The notes below the pieces were generated by a model. The model was given only the letters and a program-made list of their open reading frames with translations, searched no databases and was not told where the DNA came from. The position numbers and the translations under genes are program-made. This document shows, piece after piece, positions 1 to 5,908 of a stretch of DNA of 12,906 nucleotides. Each line of letters opens with the position of its first letter. Within the stretch, counting starts at the first letter, position 1. Source of the DNA: Actinomycetota bacterium (GTDB lineage Bacteria > Actinomycetota > Geothermincolia > Fen-727 > Anoxymicrobiaceae); assembly GCA_003154635.1 (NCBI GenBank), contig PMDX01000178.1, positions 1 through 12,906 of the forward strand. Direction: 5' to 3'.

Positions 1-602
1 AGCAACTGGCTGCCGTCGGGCGAGACCGCCAGCTTCTGCGGCCAGGCATTTGTCGAGCCAGGCTCGTTTGATCCTTGCGGAATCGGAGGAAACTGCTGTA
101 CGACCGGGGCTCCGGGCGGCGGGGGCACAGGGATGACCCGGAGCAACCGCGCCTGAGAGCTCGTAGCCGTCCAGCTGTAGACGAGGATGTCATTGCCCTT
201 GGCCCCCGCCAGAGTGTTCGCCGACGGCTGCCACCGGGAGGTCGGCAGGCCGGAGACATAGGCAAGCCGGTGGGGCGAGTCGAGAGCGATGCCCCCCGAC
301 GCTCCGGGCACGGGAATGATCTGACTTACGCGGTGGCTGGACGTGTCGACGATGCGCACATCGTTGCTCCCGAAGCCGGCGGATACCGTCCAGAGGAACC
401 GCCCGTCGGCCGTGACTGCTCCGCCGGTCGGGAAGTTACCGAGCCCCACCTGCGTCCCCGATGGAGTCAGTTTGCGGCCGTTGATCAGCAGGCCCGTGGT
501 GGGACTGGGAGCGCGGGACGCGCCCGAGGAGCACCCCGCAAGTACCGCGACGAGTGCCAATACGAGGAGCGTCAGCAATAGTGATAGCCGTCGGATCGTC
601 AT
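1..602 (-). CDS. YncE/YVTN-like beta-propeller lipoprotein, 3' end outside window
   Basis: This is the first ~200 residues of a lipid-anchored beta-propeller protein; the frame stays open to the window edge. The N-terminus has a basic start (MTIRR), a hydrophobic stretch at residues 6-20 and a lipobox L21-A-G-C24, so the mature protein should begin at a lipidated Cys24 outside the membrane. Two blade-like segments follow: TADGRFLWTV with NDVRIVD at about 65-85, and AVSPDGSQL at the window edge. Between them lies a long insertion rich in Pro and Asn, at about 120-185. This arrangement resembles proteins in which a YncE-type propeller precedes a phosphoesterase domain, but that second domain would lie outside the window and cannot be confirmed. 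The ATG at 602 is chosen because it directly precedes the basic and hydrophobic signal region; an in-frame GTG lies just upstream at 605. The Shine-Dalgarno is weak (GGGG at about 8 nt). The gene is divergent from the flavin reductase gene. Confidence 0.75.
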   Translation of the reverse strand, partial: MTIRRLSLLLTLLVLALVAVLAGCSSGASRAPSPTTGLLINGRKLTPSGTQVGLGNFPTGGAVTADGRFLWTVSAGFGSNDVRIVDTSSHRVSQIIPVPGASGGIALDSPHRLAYVSGLPTSRWQPSANTLAGAKGNDILVYSWTATSSQARLLRVIPVPPPPGAPVVQQFPPIPQGSNEPGSTNAWPQKLAVSPDGSQL

Positions 603-636
603 CACACCCCGTTCGTGGTTGGTTCCACTGATATTC

Positions 637-642
637 CTTATA
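637..642 (-). promoter_or_regulatory. Possible -10 box for the propeller lipoprotein gene
   Basis: The minus strand reads TATAAG here, matching five of six positions of the sigma-70 -10 consensus and sitting about 35 nt upstream of the ATG at 602. No convincing -35 box lies at the right distance, so this is a weak prediction. Confidence 0.25.
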
Positions 643-764
643 TGCCTCCTTCAACGTCTTCATGTTACCACCGATCGCGCTTTTCAAGCACAGTTGACTG
701 GTGTTTGCCGCACGCTCGTCGCCTGACCTTGTCATGTCCCTGCAGGCGGCGGGGTCCCAGGCCT

Positions 765-780
765 GCCCGGCATGCCGGGC
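765..780. promoter_or_regulatory. Perfect 16-bp GC-rich palindrome between divergent genes
   Basis: GCCCGGCATGCCGGGC is its own reverse complement, with no spacer. It lies between the divergent propeller-lipoprotein and flavin-reductase genes, about 110 bp upstream of the latter. A dimeric repressor or activator site is one reading. It is flanked by a further GCAGGC (742-747) / GCCTGC (761-766) inverted pair. No T-run follows on either strand, so it is not a classical terminator. Confidence 0.35.
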
Positions 781-834
781 CGCTGGGGGCTGCTGTGGGT
801 TTGGTTACACCATGGTGGCTCGGAAAGCCGATTC

Positions 835-843
835 TGGTAGGAT
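835..843 (+). promoter_or_regulatory. Possible extended -10 promoter of the flavin reductase gene
   Basis: TGGTAGGAT fits an extended -10 element (TG, one base, then TAGGAT at 838-843). Transcription would start near 850, leaving a leader of about 40 nt before the ATG at 893. No -35 box is recognisable at 16-18 bp. Confidence 0.3.
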
Positions 844-892
844 ATCAAGAGGGCTAAATAGCCTCGTCGGGCGAATCTCCAGGGAGGTACTT

Positions 893-1459
893 ATGGACAA
901 GACCAAACTCGGAGCGGGCAGCTACCTCCTCCCCATGCCCGTGGTGCTGGTTGGGGCCAATGTGAACGACCGGCCGAACTTCCTGACCATTGCTTACGTG
1001 GGCATTGTGAGCCACACCCCCGCCATGATCGAGATAGCGCTGAGAAAGAATCGCTTCAGCAGCGCCGGCATCAAGAAGAACCAGACCTTCAGTGTGAATG
1101 CCGCTTCCACGGCCCTGGTGGACGCGACCGACTACTGCGGCATCTACTCCGGAGAGAAGGTCGATAAGTCTCAGGTCTTTGAGGTCTTCTACGGAGAGCT
1201 GCAGACTGCTCCCATGATCGCGGAAAGTCCGCTCAACCTGGAATGCCGGCTGGCCAAGGTCCTCGATCTCGGCGGTAGCCATGAGGTCTTTATCGGTGAG
1301 ATAGTGGAGGCTTACAGCTCCGAGGAATACCTCAGCGACGGACGGCCGGACCTACAGAAAATCCAGCCCATCGTGTACGACGGGAGCAGCACGAGCTACT
1401 GGACGCTGGGGGGCAAGCTGGCCCGCGCCTTCCACGTGGGCAAGGATTACAAGCCCTAG
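893..1459 (+). CDS. Flavin reductase family protein (flavoredoxin-like, FMN-binding split barrel)
   Basis: The 188-residue product is a small cytoplasmic FMN-binding split-barrel protein of the flavin-reductase-like (PF01613) family. Proteins of this type reduce flavin with NAD(P)H or pass electrons between flavoproteins; the closest pattern I recognise is flavoredoxin. Visible hallmarks are MPVVLVGANVNDRPNFLTIAYVG at 15-37 (the N-terminal strands that cradle FMN), a hydrophobic strand at 44-51, KNQTFSVNA at 62-70, the TDYCGIYSGEKVDKS loop at 79-93 typical of flavoredoxin-like members, and SPLNLECRL at 112-120. Length is normal for the family. The ATG at 893 is set by a good AGGGAGG site at 881-887, six bases away. 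The frame is open upstream to a GTG at 701, but that extension carries no domain and lacks a ribosome site. The next gene on this strand, an NDH-2-like enzyme, is 384 bp away and probably not in the same transcript. Confidence 0.9.
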   Translation: MDKTKLGAGSYLLPMPVVLVGANVNDRPNFLTIAYVGIVSHTPAMIEIALRKNRFSSAGIKKNQTFSVNAASTALVDATDYCGIYSGEKVDKSQVFEVFYGELQTAPMIAESPLNLECRLAKVLDLGGSHEVFIGEIVEAYSSEEYLSDGRPDLQKIQPIVYDGSSTSYWTLGGKLARAFHVGKDYKP

Positions 1460-1843
1460 AACCGCTATATGCAGTGCAAAGCAGAAGACATGCCGGCCCG
1501 GCCTGTCGCTATGTCTCAACATAAGCAATGTTGAAAGCTGTAGAAATCCCACTTCCCCGAGATTGCGTAAGCTCAAAGGCCCCATGTGCCTCCTCCAGCG
1601 CCGGCATCCTACCACGACTTAAGCCCTGAAGGTTTTATCCGATTCCTCCTTATGGTGGCTTCCAGAGGGCAGGAGCTTCAAGGAGAAAGGGGAAAGAGTG
1701 GCTTGGATGTATCAGCTCTCTTTCGGGCATATAGAGTAATGGCTTCAGGATGTGCACATGGGAAATGTCAGTTAACAAGACTTGCAAGAGGGCGAAATGA
1801 GATTATTGGAATGGCCTCTAGAAGACCACGAAAAGCGGGGGAA
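1460..1843. other. Gene-free stretch between the two flavoenzyme genes
   Basis: No gene is recognised in these 384 bp. An imperfect inverted repeat at 1487-1507 (GACA-t-GCCGG / CCGGC-c-TGTC) and a small one at 1518-1534 (CAACAT / ATGTTG around AAGCA) could be operators or a weak transcription end. Neither is followed by a T-run. From about 1600 the base composition becomes AT-rich, like the downstream gene. The frame of that gene is open back to a GTG at 1586, but the 86 residues it would add have no recognisable domain. The stretch may be the edge of transferred DNA or a decayed gene. Confidence 0.5.
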
Positions 1844-2998
1844 ATGAAAAGAATAATTATTGCCGGAGTAGGATTTGCGGGGATTTCGGCACTCAAACAT
1901 CTGGGGGAATTCACCGGTACTTCGCCGGAATTCGAAGTGATGGTCTTTGACAAGAACGACTATACGACCATGATCCCTTCTCTGCCGGATGTTGCCGCAA
2001 AACGGGTGGGACAAAACCTGCCAAGAGCTGACATAGGGGGTTTGCTGCCTCGAAGAGTCCTGTTCAAGAACGAGGAGATTACAAAGATAGATTTTGATGC
2101 TCAAAGCATTTCGGTGGGCTCCAACGATTACGGGTATGACTATCTGCTGCTCTCCGCGGGTTCCATAACGAATTTTTTCGGTTTTAACCAGCATCTGAGC
2201 AGCATATTTGTGCTTGATTCTTTAACAGAGGCCCTAAAGATAAAAGAAGCATTCGGCGGATATTTGAGTAACCGGGAATCGCCAACTCTTATAATCTCCG
2301 GGGCGGGTTTTGCCGGCATAGAGATTGCATGTTTCTTGAATGAGTATGCAAAAGCGAACTCGAAAACAATAAAGGTCATCCTTGTCGAAAAAACCGCCAG
2401 AGTTTTGGGAAATTTGCCGGCGGCCGTAGGTGGATACGTTAAATCATTAACGTCTGATCTCGGGTTTGACGTTGTAGTAAATTCATCGGTAATTTCGTTC
2501 AACGGTACTGACGTTACCCTTGAAACCGGAGAGGTCTTTGAAGACGTATTCTTTGTCTGGACAAGCGGGACAAAGAGAGCAATTGAAGATATATCCGGCG
2601 GGTTCATTTCTTTGCCTGACGGCAGAATGCGTGTAAATGAATTCCTGCAGGTTTCGGGATATGAAAATGTTTTCGCCGCAGGGGATTGCGCCGCGATAAA
2701 AAGCGGTGACGCGTACTTGAGAAAGGCCGTCGCTTTTTCGGTATCTTCGGGCGCAACGGCGGGAAAGAACATAGTGCGATCACTCAACAACACGCCGCTC
2801 AAAAGGTTCAGGCCGGTTGACCTTGGCTGGGTTATACCCATGTACCCTTCAAGCATCGGAAAGCTTCTGGGCGTTCCGGTCAGGGGAAGGCTCGGATTGG
2901 GCCTCCATTATCTAACGTGCGGCTACAGGACTCACGATCTTGAAAGCCTGAGAGGCTATTTGGCGCTGGGATTAAGAAACATGATTGGCGCAGGGTAA
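1844..2998 (+). CDS. NDH-2-like NAD(P)/FAD-dependent oxidoreductase
   Basis: The 384-residue product belongs to the two-dinucleotide-binding-domain flavoprotein family, close to type II NADH:quinone oxidoreductases. Those enzymes oxidise NADH at the inner face of the membrane and reduce quinone without pumping protons. The FAD-binding GxGxxG is at 8-13 (GVGFAG, after the strand KRIIIA). YDYLLLSAGS at 98-107 is the strand closing the first domain. The NAD-binding GAGFAGIE is at 153-160, followed by the strand VILVEK at 178-183. NVFAAGDCA at 275-283 is the second FAD-contact motif. The C-terminal ~60 residues contain PMYPSSIGKLLG and amphipathic segments that could dock to the membrane, as in NDH-2. 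The ATG at 1844 is chosen because it starts exactly at the first strand of the Rossmann fold and follows a GGGGGA site. Codons are strikingly A/T-rich (AAA, ATA, TTA, GAA) compared with all neighbours, suggesting transfer. It is convergent with the FG-GAP gene. Confidence 0.85.
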   Translation: MKRIIIAGVGFAGISALKHLGEFTGTSPEFEVMVFDKNDYTTMIPSLPDVAAKRVGQNLPRADIGGLLPRRVLFKNEEITKIDFDAQSISVGSNDYGYDYLLLSAGSITNFFGFNQHLSSIFVLDSLTEALKIKEAFGGYLSNRESPTLIISGAGFAGIEIACFLNEYAKANSKTIKVILVEKTARVLGNLPAAVGGYVKSLTSDLGFDVVVNSSVISFNGTDVTLETGEVFEDVFFVWTSGTKRAIEDISGGFISLPDGRMRVNEFLQVSGYENVFAAGDCAAIKSGDAYLRKAVAFSVSSGATAGKNIVRSLNNTPLKRFRPVDLGWVIPMYPSSIGKLLGVPVRGRLGLGLHYLTCGYRTHDLESLRGYLALGLRNMIGAG

Positions 2999-3044
2999 GC
3001 CTGAGTGTCATAGAGAGCGAGGCGCCTGTTCCGCCCGGCGGGGC

Positions 3045-5708
3045 TCAGCGGGCGAAACCTATCGACTCTGTCCCCCACGTCCGGTTGTTTCCGTATGTCG
3101 CGCGCTCGACAACGATCTCCTTGTTGGACGTCACTACGGCTGAGACCTCCCAGCTGTTCGGTACACAGTCGGCCTCGAAGAACGTCTGACGGGAAAAGGG
3201 CGGCATTTTGAAATCAACGCCTTTAACCGGCCCGCTCGGGGTCATGTAGGAAATCGATATGCCGGCGGATGCCGATCCCGGGTTCTGAACGGTCAGCCAT
3301 GTCTCCATTCCCGGCCCTGTAGAGCCTTCGGGAATGTCCCACGTCCTGGAAGGCGTTGTCACCCCGATCGAGTCCGTCGCCCAGGTCTTTTTGTTCCCGT
3401 ACATCGATCGCTCGGCTATCACCGGGATATCACTCGTCACCACGGTCGAGACGCTGGAGACGTTCTTGACCGTGTCGCCGACATTGATCGTCTTGCGTGC
3501 AGCGGAAGGAATGGTGAAAGTCGGTCCGGAGACCAGCCCTGTAGGGGTCATGTAGTCGATGTGGACGTGTGCTTCCGGATAGGTCGGGTTCTGGATCAGT
3601 ATCCACGTCTCCATCCCGGGCCCTGTCGAGCCCTCCGAGAGGAACCACTGCGTCGCGGGAAGGGTAGCGCCGATCGAGCCTGTCGCGTCCGTGCCGGTGA
3701 ACACGGAACGCTCGGCCACCACCGGCAGGTCGGCCTGAACCTTTGTAGAGACTCCCCAGGTTGCCGGCACGTCCCTCGAGACGTCGAAGGTGTGGCGGGA
3801 GCAGGCGGGGATTACCACCTGGGGCCCCGAGCGCGGGCCCTTGTCCGTCATGAATGAGAGCGCCACGGTCGCCGCCGTCCGGTTCGGATTCTGCACGAGC
3901 ACCCACGTCTGGAACCCCGGCCCGGTAGAGCCCTCGGGAAGATACCAGGTCTTCGAAGGAGACGTGACGCCGATGGAGCTCTCGGCCCACCTGTTGCCGC
4001 CGTAGACCGATCGTTCGACGACAACGGCGTGGTTGCTCGCCACCATCGTTGACACCTCGTACAGGTTGGCGACGTAATCCGATACCTTGAAGGAGTGGCG
4101 GCTGTGCGGCGGCAGGCTCGCGCGCGGCCCGGCGATCCCACCGTTGGGGGTCATGAATGTGAGTTGGACCGTGGCTGCTTTATCACCGGGATTCTGTACG
4201 AGAATCCACGTCTCCATGCCGGGACCGGTTGAGCCCTCCGCCACATACCACTTCTTCCACGACGGTGGTGGTGGTGGTGGTGGCTCATTGCCGATAAGCA
4301 CCGAGGCGTGGTGGTCGGGAGTCCTCCTGAACATCGGCCAGGGGTACGCGCCCGGGGAGCCCGATGAAGACCCGCAGTCGTAGATGTAGAAGCTGCCACC
4401 ATGGAAGCTACCCTGGGGGGAGTCACCGGTGCAGAAGGCCAGCAGGACACGGCCGTCGGCGTTGAATTCACCGACTGCCGGCTCGCCGACCGCGAAGTTG
4501 TTCAGGCCGATGGTAAAGACGTTGGTGCCGCTGCCGTTCCAGGCGTACATCCTCTGCCCGGAATTGAGAATGACCTCCGGGAGCCCATCACCGGTTACGT
4601 CACCGAGCACCGGCGAGCACCACGTGGGGCCGCCCAGGCCCCTCACCCTCCACAGGGTGTTCCCGTTCGGCTTGAGTACCGTTATGGATTCCTCGCCATT
4701 TCCGTTGACGCTCTCTGTCCCTATGGCAATCTCGGGAACCCCATCACCATTGATGTCTCCGATCGCGGGCGAGGAAAAGGTGCAACCGACCGTGTTTGCC
4801 GGCCAGCCGGGCAAGATGTTCCCGTTGTGGTCATATGCGTAGACCCTGTGTCCCTCAGTGCTCAGCTTCCCGGTGACCGTGTAGTAAAATCCGGTGCCGA
4901 CGATGATCTCGGGCAACCCGTCGCCGTTGATGTCCGCGACCGCCGGGGATGACCATGTGACCTCTGGCGTCCATTTCGGGAAACCGGGCAATATCGACGC
5001 GTCCCCTTTGAAAACATAAAGCAGGCCGCCAGGTGGGTAAGAAAAGTTCACGCCCCCGGTGGCGTCCGCCCCGATCACGATCTCTTTCACACCATCGCGG
5101 TCGATATCGGCGAGCGCCGGGGATGACCAGATGGTGTCCTCGTTGTTGTAAGGAAAGCCGGGGAGTGACCTGCCGGTGTATGTCCAGGCGTATAGACGCT
5201 GCCCGTAGGTCGCTACCACGATGTCCGGAATTCCATCGCCGGTGATGTCGCCTATCGCGGGCGAAGAGAAAATACCGTTGAGCCCTCCCACGGTTATGGT
5301 CTGCCTGGGCCAGCCCCACTTTGACAGCACTCTCCCGTTGCAGTCGAACCCCCAGATCTTTCCGTTCATGTCCCCGACGAAGATCTCCTGCTTTCCATCT
5401 CCGTCGACATCACTGCAGGCAGGGGTGCTCTGGATGGGGGAACCGGTGTTGTACGACCACCGGAGAGTACCGTAGGACGCGAAGCAGTAGAGGCGTCCGT
5501 TCTGGTTACCCACCAGAAGCTCCACCTTGCCGTCCGCGTTGATGTCACTTGCGCAGATTCCCGCCTGGTAGAAGCTCGACCCCGCGTTGTACCCGGTCTT
5601 GATGTTCGGGCTCGTGGCCGCATGCGCGGGTACGCTCATCAAGAGGGTCGTCGCAACCAGGCCCAGGGGCAACGCCAATGCCAAGATTCTCTTTAGTGCC
5701 TTTTGCAT
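3045..5708 (-). CDS. Secreted FG-GAP/VCBS beta-propeller protein with four C-terminal W-Y-x-x-E-G modules
   Basis: The 887-residue exported protein has a signal peptide at 1-30 (KALKR, a hydrophobic core, then AHA before ATSPN). Residues ~50-445 carry about eight FG-GAP/VCBS-type blades with Ca-binding D-x-D/N-x-D-G-x-x-E-[IL] loops at about 55, 100, 154, 201, 259, 318, 370 and a degenerate one at 413. This forms an integrin-alpha-like propeller. PWPMFRRTPDH at 456-466 is the usual closing motif of such propellers. A run of seven prolines at 476-482 is a hinge. Four ~100-residue modules then begin at W487, W588, W688 and W790, each opening W-[YFD]-x-x-EGSTGPG and ending near V-x-ER-[SA]-x-[YF]. 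The protein ends directly after the fourth module, with no LPXTG or membrane helix. The ATG at 5708 fits the signal peptide and follows an AGGGA site. It is divergent from a second propeller protein that carries the same module. The function is not known; binding to a surface glycan or protein is the natural guess. Confidence 0.88.
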   Translation of the reverse strand: MQKALKRILALALPLGLVATTLLMSVPAHAATSPNIKTGYNAGSSFYQAGICASDINADGKVELLVGNQNGRLYCFASYGTLRWSYNTGSPIQSTPACSDVDGDGKQEIFVGDMNGKIWGFDCNGRVLSKWGWPRQTITVGGLNGIFSSPAIGDITGDGIPDIVVATYGQRLYAWTYTGRSLPGFPYNNEDTIWSSPALADIDRDGVKEIVIGADATGGVNFSYPPGGLLYVFKGDASILPGFPKWTPEVTWSSPAVADINGDGLPEIIVGTGFYYTVTGKLSTEGHRVYAYDHNGNILPGWPANTVGCTFSSPAIGDINGDGVPEIAIGTESVNGNGEESITVLKPNGNTLWRVRGLGGPTWCSPVLGDVTGDGLPEVILNSGQRMYAWNGSGTNVFTIGLNNFAVGEPAVGEFNADGRVLLAFCTGDSPQGSFHGGSFYIYDCGSSSGSPGAYPWPMFRRTPDHHASVLIGNEPPPPPPPSWKKWYVAEGSTGPGMETWILVQNPGDKAATVQLTFMTPNGGIAGPRASLPPHSRHSFKVSDYVANLYEVSTMVASNHAVVVERSVYGGNRWAESSIGVTSPSKTWYLPEGSTGPGFQTWVLVQNPNRTAATVALSFMTDKGPRSGPQVVIPACSRHTFDVSRDVPATWGVSTKVQADLPVVAERSVFTGTDATGSIGATLPATQWFLSEGSTGPGMETWILIQNPTYPEAHVHIDYMTPTGLVSGPTFTIPSAARKTINVGDTVKNVSSVSTVVTSDIPVIAERSMYGNKKTWATDSIGVTTPSRTWDIPEGSTGPGMETWLTVQNPGSASAGISISYMTPSGPVKGVDFKMPPFSRQTFFEADCVPNSWEVSAVVTSNKEIVVERATYGNNRTWGTESIGFAR
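3048..4250 (-). repeat. Four tandem ~100-residue W-Y-x-x-E-G modules
   Basis: The modules lie at about 4250-3948, 3947-3648, 3647-3342 and 3341-3048. The shared pattern is W-x-x-x-EGSTGPG-x-x-TW-[IVL]-x-[IV]-QNP, then a strand ending [FY]-M-T, then P-x-[SA]-R-x-T-[FI], then a V-S-[ST]-x-V strand, and finally [IV]-V-[AV]-ER with an aromatic residue. This alternation suggests an all-beta sandwich. DNA copies have diverged, so the array is old rather than freshly duplicated. One related copy occurs in the gene at 5909-7588 and three and a half in the gene at 11819-12906. Confidence 0.85.
4264..4283. repeat. GGT trinucleotide repeat encoding the proline hinge
   Basis: Six and two-thirds GGT units on the plus strand encode consecutive CCA proline codons on the minus strand, forming the hinge between the FG-GAP propeller and the module array. 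Such a run can slip in replication, changing hinge length in steps of one residue without breaking the frame. Confidence 0.8.
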
Positions 5709-5747
5709 GAGCCTGTCCCTTGTGCTCTTGTCGTTGCCGTCGCACAG

Positions 5748-5756
5748 ATTCTACCA
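5748..5756 (-). promoter_or_regulatory. Possible extended -10 promoter of the FG-GAP gene
   Basis: The minus strand reads TGGTAGAAT, an extended -10 with five of six hexamer matches. It would give a leader of about 33 nt before the ATG at 5708. The expected -35 position is only CT-rich (CTTCTT). The element nearly matches the TGGTAGGAT upstream of the flavin reductase gene. Confidence 0.4.
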
Positions 5757-5824
5757 CCCGCGTCCGAATAAAGAAGAAGATCGGCCTCCTCTAGATCTGA
5801 TTTCCTGCCCGGCCGGGTCGTGCG

Positions 5825-5852
5825 TGGACAAAACAGGAGACTAAGGTACAGT
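5825..5852 (+). promoter_or_regulatory. Possible promoter of the PD40 propeller gene, with overlapping inverted repeat
   Basis: TGGACA at 5825-5830 (five of six matches to -35) is 16 bp from TACAGT at 5847-5852 (four of six to -10). Transcription would start near 5859, giving a leader of about 50 nt. An inverted repeat GAGACT (5837-5842) / AGTCTC (5850-5855) with a 7-bp spacer overlaps the -10 box and would suit a repressor site. Confidence 0.35.
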
Positions 5853-5908
5853 CTCGAAGTCTACACGATACAGTTGGGGTCAGGTCGGCACGACAAGGGG
5901 GAAACGCA

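Noticed and set aside
75..581. Plus-strand open frame of 168 codons, Arg/Pro-rich
   Set aside because: It is antisense to the propeller lipoprotein and has the composition of a shadow of high-GC coding sequence.
701..892. Upstream GTG start extending the flavin reductase by 64 residues
   Set aside because: The extension has no domain, covers the palindrome and promoter region, and the ATG at 893 has a strong AGGGAGG site.
2999..3044. Possible shared terminator between the convergent NDH-2-like and FG-GAP genes
   Set aside because: Only 4-bp complementary pieces are visible and there is no T-run on either strand.
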